Part shown: one piece after another, positions 31,509 to 36,457 of the stretch | How positions within the stretch are numbered: the first letter of the stretch is position 1 | Layout of the letters: every line of letters begins with the position of its first letter | Origin: an uncultured Anaerolineales bacterium | Lineage (GTDB): Bacteria > Chloroflexota > Anaerolineae > UBA4142 | DNA: 36,457 nucleotides | Direction: 5' to 3' | Assembly (NCBI GenBank): GCA_903825565.1 | Contig: CAIKBD010000030.1 | Location: forward strand, 1 to 36,457 | Made by a program: the position numbers and the translations under genes | Notes under the pieces: generated by a model | What the model was told of the DNA's origin: nothing | Database searches by the model: none | Seen by the model: only the letters and a program-made list of their open reading frames with translations

Positions 31509-33281
31509 TTACTGTGGCTCGGTCCCACTCTTCGAGACCAGCGTATCATTGATGATGAGATATTCCAGCGTCGAGTTCAGCATCACATCCATCGCATCGC
31601 ACGCCCCCATCACAATCGGGAAGCCGTGCAAATTAAATGATGTGTTCAAAATTACCGATTTGTTGGTCAGCCGTGCAAAGTTCTCGATCAACCGATGAAA
31701 ATCTGGGTAGATGTCTTTCGGCACTACCTGTGGACGCGCAGTGTGATCGTAATTGTGAATACCCGCGACAAATTCCATTCTGCGCTCGGTCGTATCAAAT
31801 GTGTGCATCATGTACGGCGAAACGCGATGGGGCGGAAGAGACCGCGGAATCCGAATATACTGTTCTGCGCCCTCAAGCAAGAGCGCGGGAGCGAACGGCA
31901 TCCAAAAGTCGCGTTGCTTAATCATCTTGTTGATGATCGGAATTACTTCATGTGATTTGGGATCCGCCAGAATTGAACGGTTGCCCAGCGCGCGCGCGCC
32001 AAATTCCATAGGTCCACTACAACGGGCGACGATCTGCCCTTTCGCGATCAGTGTGGCGGCGGTTGCATCGGGGTCGTCCAATCGTGTAAAGTTGAATTGA
32101 CTGGCATACTTGGACTTGGCTTCCGCCATATCGAACGTTGGATCGGGACCGAGATTGTAACTGCCAAAGCAAACATCGTCTCCATTTGTTTTAGATGTTT
32201 CTGCGTAATGCTTCCAAAGTGTGCCGAAGGGCAGTGATTCGTCGCCGCTCGAAGGAAAGACGTCAAAGTATTCGATCTCTGCAAGTTCGCTGATAACCTT
32301 GTTCGCTTTGACGTTCATAAAGACACCACCTGAAGCAACCACCTTGCGAATCCCCGTCACAGCGACTGCGTGCTTGACCCAACGCACGAGCAGGTCTTCG
32401 GTGAATAACTGAAGTCCGCCCGCGATGTTGTCGAATCGAATTCGTTTCAGATCGACGGCGAGGCGCGGCTGAATGGAAGAAGTCAGTTCTGGTACCTTGC
32501 ACCCGAAGCATAGAGGATTTGCTGGATCGAGATCGAGATAGCCGCGAAAAATATCGGCGACGGGTTGCGAATGTTTTTTGTCGCAGTAGGCGGCTAGCCC
32601 CATGATTTTGTATTCGTGTTCGTGCGGCGTCATGCCCATGTAATGCGTGACGCGCGAATAGATGTTGCCGATCGAATGTCCCCACGCCGTACTCGCAATC
32701 AGGCGCAACCGCCCGCGCTCGCCAATGTAAATATGTGACACATCGCCATCGCCACTGCCGTCCAGCGTCAACACCAGATGCGGCTCGACAGGATTGTGCC
32801 GCAAACCAAAGTACGCGCTCGCGGCATGATTAGCGTGATGATGAAAGCGAATGATCTTAGTACGCTCCAAACCGTGCTGTGCAAGATTGTTCTGCATGAG
32901 AACGTTCGGATCATTATTCTCGCGCTGGTAACGCAATTTGCGAAGACTCTCGGGGAGGATGGCACGATAGAGTCGGCGAACGAGATTATCTACGTCGCCT
33001 TCGTCTATCGGTTCGGGTGAAGCGTCAGCAGTTTGATCGTACCACGCGAGGAAACTTTCTTTGGTGTGGAGCGGACTCTGGAGGTTTGAAAAACCAACGT
33101 AATCAATATCGCGCGGCGCGAGGTTCAAGTATCTCAGTGTGAAAGCCAGCGCTTGATGCGGAAAACCCATAAAATTCTTGATGCGATTGACTCGTTCTTC
33201 TTGTAGAGCGAAGATAATCTTGCCATCATCTGCTACCACAATTGACGAGTTGATGCCTTCATTAATGCCCAGACCGATCAT
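31509..33281 (-). CDS. O-carbamoyltransferase, NodU/CmcH/TobZ family
   Basis: 590 aa, ATG 33281, overlapping the upstream GT4 stop (ATGA). The ASKHA-type (Kae1-like) N-domain has MIGLGINEGINSSIVVADDG, ALQEERVNRIKNFMGFP, the metal-binding FHHHANHAASAYFG (146-159) and LTLDGSGDGDVSHIY. The middle reads VVASGGVFMNVKANK (nucleotide-binding loop). The C-terminal domain starts near KGQIVARCSGPMEFGARALG and includes RSILADP, then MPFAPALLLE, matching the Carbam_trans_C part. The family uses carbamoyl phosphate and ATP via a carbamoyl-adenylate to O-carbamoylate sugars (Nod factors, tobramycin, cephamycin). Here it probably carbamoylates a sugar in the polymer. Confidence 0.95.
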   Translation of the reverse strand: MIGLGINEGINSSIVVADDGKIIFALQEERVNRIKNFMGFPHQALAFTLRYLNLAPRDIDYVGFSNLQSPLHTKESFLAWYDQTADASPEPIDEGDVDNLVRRLYRAILPESLRKLRYQRENNDPNVLMQNNLAQHGLERTKIIRFHHHANHAASAYFGLRHNPVEPHLVLTLDGSGDGDVSHIYIGERGRLRLIASTAWGHSIGNIYSRVTHYMGMTPHEHEYKIMGLAAYCDKKHSQPVADIFRGYLDLDPANPLCFGCKVPELTSSIQPRLAVDLKRIRFDNIAGGLQLFTEDLLVRWVKHAVAVTGIRKVVASGGVFMNVKANKVISELAEIEYFDVFPSSGDESLPFGTLWKHYAETSKTNGDDVCFGSYNLGPDPTFDMAEAKSKYASQFNFTRLDDPDATAATLIAKGQIVARCSGPMEFGARALGNRSILADPKSHEVIPIINKMIKQRDFWMPFAPALLLEGAEQYIRIPRSLPPHRVSPYMMHTFDTTERRMEFVAGIHNYDHTARPQVVPKDIYPDFHRLIENFARLTNKSVILNTSFNLHGFPIVMGACDAMDVMLNSTLEYLIINDTLVSKSGTEPQ

Positions 33282-34498
33282 ACGCCTCTCCTATTAGGTC
33301 TCATCAGTTTCGTTATCAACGCAGTGCGTCGCTTGTTGCACACAAGTGTTTCGTACACATTCTCAATGACTTGCATTTGCTTTTCACGAGTACCCTTTTC
33401 ACTCACTATGCGGAATACTTTTTCAACGCGCTCCCGCCGAAGAAACGACTCCTCTGTGAGGCACGAGCGCATAGCATCGGCAAGCGCATCCACATTGCAC
33501 GGCGGAACGGTAACGGATAGATTTTCAAACGCGCCGCGATAGGCAGGTAGGTCGCTACTGATTACTACGCGCTTACACGCAACGGCTTCAAGCAAGGTTA
33601 CTGGGAAACCATCGCGTTCGGGATAATTGACGACGATGTCTGCTATCGCATACTCGGCAGGCATTTGCTCGTATGGAATCTCGTCCATCCAATACACGCG
33701 CCGATCCAAACCGAGTTCGCAAGTGCGTGCTTTCAATCTCTCTTCATAGCCATCGGCTAAAAGCAAAAAACGCTTGAATACAAGCACGACGTCGTCAAAC
33801 TGAGGTTGATTGGCAATACAAGCAAATGCTTCCAAGACATGATGGTGCCCCAACAGTGGGCGCAACGCGCGCGGGCTGAGCATTACCCTTGCACACAGCG
33901 GAATTCCAAGTTGTTCACGCAGGGCTTGGGCTTGCTCTGTGTAACCAGGTCTGAATAAATTCGTGTCAATGCCAAAATAGAACAGACTCGTGTTCAGTTT
34001 GGATCCCGCAAGTATTTCGCATCGCTCCACAACCTCAGGACTATCCGCAGTGATGTGGTCAGCGACCGCCAGCGCACGCGCAATCCGCTGGCGATATTCG
34101 CGATCTTGATGATCAGGGTCAAATAGATTATTGATATCCGATCCCCAGCAAGTCAGCACAAGGGGATGCAGACGTGCTTGCGCGCATTGAAACGCGCGAT
34201 AATCAACCCAGTGAACATGTACAAGGTCTGGTTGCGCGTTCTGCCAGATGAGGCGTAGTTTAGCCAGCTTGATCCAACTGCTTAACCGACTAGTTCCACG
34301 CAACCTGGAACGTTCCAACCGCGTAGAAGGCAGAGGAACAAACTTGCATCGTCCAGTTCTTTCCAGCTTGGGAGCGTGCGAATCCACAAATGTGACGGTG
34401 TGTCCCGCATCCAACAACATTTGCAGAAAGCGTTGGGAATGGATGGAGATACCGGGGGCAAGGAGGAGAATCCGCAGATTTTGATTTGTAGCAGGCAT
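33278..34498 (-). CDS. GT4 family glycosyltransferase
   Basis: 406 aa, ATG 34498. GT-B with N-lobe NLRILLLAPGISIHSQRFLQ, DLVHVHWVDYRAFQCAQA, LTCWGSDINNLFDP (GSD) and C-lobe VMLSPRALRPLLGHHHVLEA, VLVFKRFLLLADGYEERL, VVNYPERDGFPVTLLEAVAC (ERDGFPVTLLE, EX7E). It reads like the AcsA/ExoL or PEP-CTERM/XrtA-type GT4 group that has SDxxSP-type loops. The last 40 residues (ETLVCNKRRTALITKLMRPN) are basic. It is 24 nt after the methyltransferase that heads the operon and overlaps the carbamoyltransferase by 4 nt. Donor sugar unknown. Confidence 0.9.
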   Translation of the reverse strand: MPATNQNLRILLLAPGISIHSQRFLQMLLDAGHTVTFVDSHAPKLERTGRCKFVPLPSTRLERSRLRGTSRLSSWIKLAKLRLIWQNAQPDLVHVHWVDYRAFQCAQARLHPLVLTCWGSDINNLFDPDHQDREYRQRIARALAVADHITADSPEVVERCEILAGSKLNTSLFYFGIDTNLFRPGYTEQAQALREQLGIPLCARVMLSPRALRPLLGHHHVLEAFACIANQPQFDDVVLVFKRFLLLADGYEERLKARTCELGLDRRVYWMDEIPYEQMPAEYAIADIVVNYPERDGFPVTLLEAVACKRVVISSDLPAYRGAFENLSVTVPPCNVDALADAMRSCLTEESFLRRERVEKVFRIVSEKGTREKQMQVIENVYETLVCNKRRTALITKLMRPNRRGV

Positions 34499-34522
34499 GA
34501 AGAATTAACCGTGACAGATATA

Positions 34523-35260
34523 TCAAGCAAGCTTTTGGTAAACAAAGAAATAATCCCTCAATATATTGTCCAGATATTTCTCGCGTACCGTTAATTCAGT
34601 CAACCTAACAGACAAACGTGCCCACCATCTCTTCAAAAAAATGCGCCGGTATTTCCCCAAGGCTATTCTGTCAAAGGTTGAATTATACACATGCACAATT
34701 GATTGTTGTCTTAACAAGAATCCGATCTGCAAAAAATCTTTTACGAAGACCTGACTTGGTTGATCAACATACATTTCAACATTGCAAACTATCCCTCTCG
34801 GTTTAAGCACCCGATAAAATTCTCGAACGATTTGAGCGTGTGTTGGGTTAGGCACGAGCAAACTGTAACGCAAGACGCCACTAACCCATATCAAATCCAC
34901 CAATTGGTCCTCCAGTGGCAGATGCACACCATCGATCTGTGCCAAGACAATCCTCCGCCCATTGCATATCGAATGCGCCCGTAGAAGCATACCCGGAGTA
35001 ATCTCTACACCAATTGTTGTTCCTGCACTTTCGGACAATTTGGGTGTGCACCGTCCTATACCACAACCAAAGTCCAATGCGGTTTGACTCCTGGATAAGA
35101 ATTTGATTGCAAACTCAAGACAAACATCATGCACGAACGCAAGCCACTTGCTGTGCACCAGATTGTTCGGTGAATAAACGGCGGCTACCCCCTCTGATTT
35201 TTCGGCACGCTCTTGCCAACTGGGACCTGTTGTCTGAAAATTCCCTAATTCGTCAGGCAT
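34523..35260 (-). CDS. SAM-dependent class I methyltransferase, first gene of the minus-strand run
   Basis: 245 aa, ATG 35260. Motif I is ALDFGCGIGRCTPKLSES (about 62-79), motif II TTIGVEITPGML, and LVDLIWVSGVLRYSLL corresponds to motif III; REFYRVLKPRGIVCNVEMYV follows. The C-terminal 70 residues are basic and hydrophobic (RRIFLKRWWARLSVRL). It resembles Methyltransf_11 proteins of polysaccharide clusters. Acceptor unknown. Upstream there are only 22 nt to the end of an IS481-like element at 35283; no convincing promoter or Shine-Dalgarno is present there, so it may now be driven from within the IS or from another site. Confidence 0.88.
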   Translation of the reverse strand: MPDELGNFQTTGPSWQERAEKSEGVAAVYSPNNLVHSKWLAFVHDVCLEFAIKFLSRSQTALDFGCGIGRCTPKLSESAGTTIGVEITPGMLLRAHSICNGRRIVLAQIDGVHLPLEDQLVDLIWVSGVLRYSLLVPNPTHAQIVREFYRVLKPRGIVCNVEMYVDQPSQVFVKDFLQIGFLLRQQSIVHVYNSTFDRIALGKYRRIFLKRWWARLSVRLTELTVREKYLDNILRDYFFVYQKLA

Positions 35261-35282
35261 GGGTCTATTTGTTATCCCTAAT

Positions 35283-36457
35283 TGTCATGTCCAACGACAT
35301 CGTGCACAAAAAAGTCCAGAGACATCGTGCACATTGTTGATGAGATACTCAGATCAGAGTTTTTGATTAACAATAGCATAACCGACCCTTTTCGTTCATA
35401 CTGTTTCCGTAAGGAGGCAATATGGACGAGAAACACGAACGGCTCTGGCGTCGCAAAGCGATTCGATTGACCTTGCGCGGGGTGCGCCCCAAAGACATTC
35501 GGAAACAAATCCCGCGTAGCCGCCGGTGGTTGTGCAAGTGGCAAGTGCGTTATCAGATGTTGGGCTGGCGCGGACTGCAAAGTGAATCACGCCGTCCCCA
35601 TCGGTGCGCGCATCGTTACTCGAACACCACTTGGCGACGCATCGTTTGCCTTCGGCGTCGTCTCGAACATGCCAAACTGGGTTGGATTGGAGCAAGGGCA
35701 ATTCAACGTACCTGGGAACGGATGTATCCTGGGCAACCCTGTCCGAGCAAGTCTTCGATCTATGCCATCTTGCATCGTATGGGTGTGTTACGACCGCCAC
35801 CCAAGTCGGTGGCGTACTGTCCGCGCCCCACCGCGACGCCCCAGTTCGTGTTACACGCGATGGATTGGACGCAACGCTATCTCGACGGGGGTCCCAAGGT
35901 CTATGCGTTTCACACGGTGACGATCCCAGACCGTGCGATCCATCAGACCATCAGTCCAGACAAACGGAGCACTACCGCTTGTGGTCATCTCTTGGATGTC
36001 TGCCAGCAGTTGGGCTTACCGGATGGTTTACAACTGGACAACGACGCCGCCTTCAATGGCAATCGGAAAGTAGCGCGGGTGTTCAGTCCGTTTGTGCGCT
36101 TGGCACTGTATCTCGGTATCGAACTCATTTTCATTCCGTTTGGTGAAGCCGAACGCAATGGCGTCGTCGAACGGCTCAATGGACTGTGGAGCCAAGGATT
36201 TTGGAAGCGGCAGCATTTTCGTTCGGTCACGCATGTCCAACGCACCAGTCCGGTCTTTATGCGCTGGTATACCGCTGAGTATCCGCAACCTGCTACGACG
36301 GCGACAGGGCAACCGCGTCGTTTGACGCAACGGCAACGGCACGCATTGCCGAACACGCTGCCCATTACAGCGGGACGCGTCCATTTCGAGCGTTTGGTCG
36401 ATGAGCAGGGCAACATTGCGCTTCTCAATGAGACCTGGCATATTGACCAGCGCTTAG
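35283..36457 (+). mobile_element. IS481-like insertion sequence, left part (right end beyond window)
   Basis: It starts near 35283 with TGTCATGTCCAACGACATCG, and two related sequences, TCCAACGACATCGTGCAC (35291-35308) and TCCAGAGACATCGTGCAC (35316-35333), lie 25 nt apart, as is common at the ends of this group. The transposase gene begins 139 nt inside and runs to the window end, so the right inverted repeat, target duplication and length are not visible. The boundary is inferred from the repeat pattern, not from a matched pair of ends. Confidence 0.7.
35422..36457 (+). CDS. IS481-type transposase, DDE integrase catalytic domain (C-terminus beyond window)
   Basis: I translated this frame from ATG 35422 (AAGGAGG Shine-Dalgarno at 35411-35417): 345 codons without a stop, running off the right edge. 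The N-terminal 60 residues hold a helix-turn-helix (RLTLRGVRPKDIRKQI, SRRWLCKWQVRY). A helical HTH-29-like segment follows, then the rve core: HAMDWTQRYL (D148), LQLDNDAAFNGN (D206) and the glutamate in GEAERNGVVERLNGLW (E250), matching the D-D-E order. The sequence is RVE/IS481-like rather than IS3, with no OrfA. Key residues are intact, so this copy could be active. Confidence 0.88.
   Translation, partial: MDEKHERLWRRKAIRLTLRGVRPKDIRKQIPRSRRWLCKWQVRYQMLGWRGLQSESRRPHRCAHRYSNTTWRRIVCLRRRLEHAKLGWIGARAIQRTWERMYPGQPCPSKSSIYAILHRMGVLRPPPKSVAYCPRPTATPQFVLHAMDWTQRYLDGGPKVYAFHTVTIPDRAIHQTISPDKRSTTACGHLLDVCQQLGLPDGLQLDNDAAFNGNRKVARVFSPFVRLALYLGIELIFIPFGEAERNGVVERLNGLWSQGFWKRQHFRSVTHVQRTSPVFMRWYTAEYPQPATTATGQPRRLTQRQRHALPNTLPITAGRVHFERLVDEQGNIALLNETWHIDQRL

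Noticed and set aside
35261-35282. Promoter for the methyltransferase operon
   Set aside because: TTGGAC and TAACAA-like words are present on the minus strand but spacing and match are poor, so no promoter was annotated.
35396-35800. 134-codon minus-strand frame inside the IS element
   Set aside because: Antisense of the transposase, which has a ribosome binding site and a full DDE core.

Overview
This window reads as one large surface-polysaccharide (exopolysaccharide, capsule or O-antigen-like) biosynthesis locus. It holds about 30 minus-strand genes, a small plus-strand toxin-antitoxin island at 11.7-13.0 kb, and an IS481-type insertion sequence running off the right edge. The host is probably a member of Chloroflexota (Anaerolineae-like). 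The grounds are the membrane-anchored PD40 propeller protein with Thr-Pro-rich linkers, the DUF433/DUF5615 pair, the GACCC/GGGTC palindromes and frequent TTG/GTG starts. No rRNA or other marker gene is present, so this is inference. No RNA genes or CRISPR arrays were seen, and no gene-free stretch exceeds about 200 bases.

Layout, in the direction of minus-strand transcription (right to left). (1) 35.3-36.5 kb: left end of an IS481-like element, transposase open at the window edge. (2) 35.26-13.01 kb: a near-continuous run of 20 genes with many 4-nt ATGA/GTGA/TTGA overlaps. It encodes a methyltransferase, GT4, a NodU/TobZ-type carbamoyltransferase, GT2, a four-gene acyl module (MaoC-FabG fusion, FkbH-like HAD protein, acyl carrier protein, left-handed beta-helix acyltransferase), three GT4s with a methyltransferase among them, GT2, a second acyltransferase, a FemAB-like GNAT, a Wzy-like polymerase, GT2, two GT4s, a CapK-like adenylate-forming protein and an ExoA-like GT2. 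(3) 11.7-13.0 kb, plus strand: a DUF433/DUF5615 pair, then an antitoxin-like gene and a truncated vapC. The latter two lie between two 97%-identical copies of the 3' end of the ExoA-like gene. (4) 11.66 kb to the left edge, visibly more GC-rich: methyltransferase; a phosphoglycosyl transferase (PGT) with domains in reversed order; LegB-type 4,6-dehydratase, sugar nucleotidyltransferase and DegT aminotransferase (an NDP-amino-deoxysugar set); a second Wzy/ligase; a Wzz/Wzc-type tyrosine autokinase; a DNRLRE/PD40 protein; and a GT2-PGT fusion cut by the window start.

Working model: a PGT loads the first sugar phosphate on undecaprenyl phosphate and the GT2/GT4 enzymes extend it. The nucleotidyltransferase, dehydratase and aminotransferase supply an amino sugar. 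The ACP/FkbH/MaoC-FabG module makes an unusual acyl group that a beta-helix acyltransferase attaches. Carbamoyl, methyl and possibly aminoacyl groups decorate further. Wzy polymerises and the Wzc-like kinase controls chain length and export. No Wzx flippase or ABC exporter is visible, so export genes must lie outside. The most interesting points are the acyl-ACP module, the two non-standard PGT architectures, and the repeat-bounded toxin-antitoxin scar at the junction between the two compositional halves.
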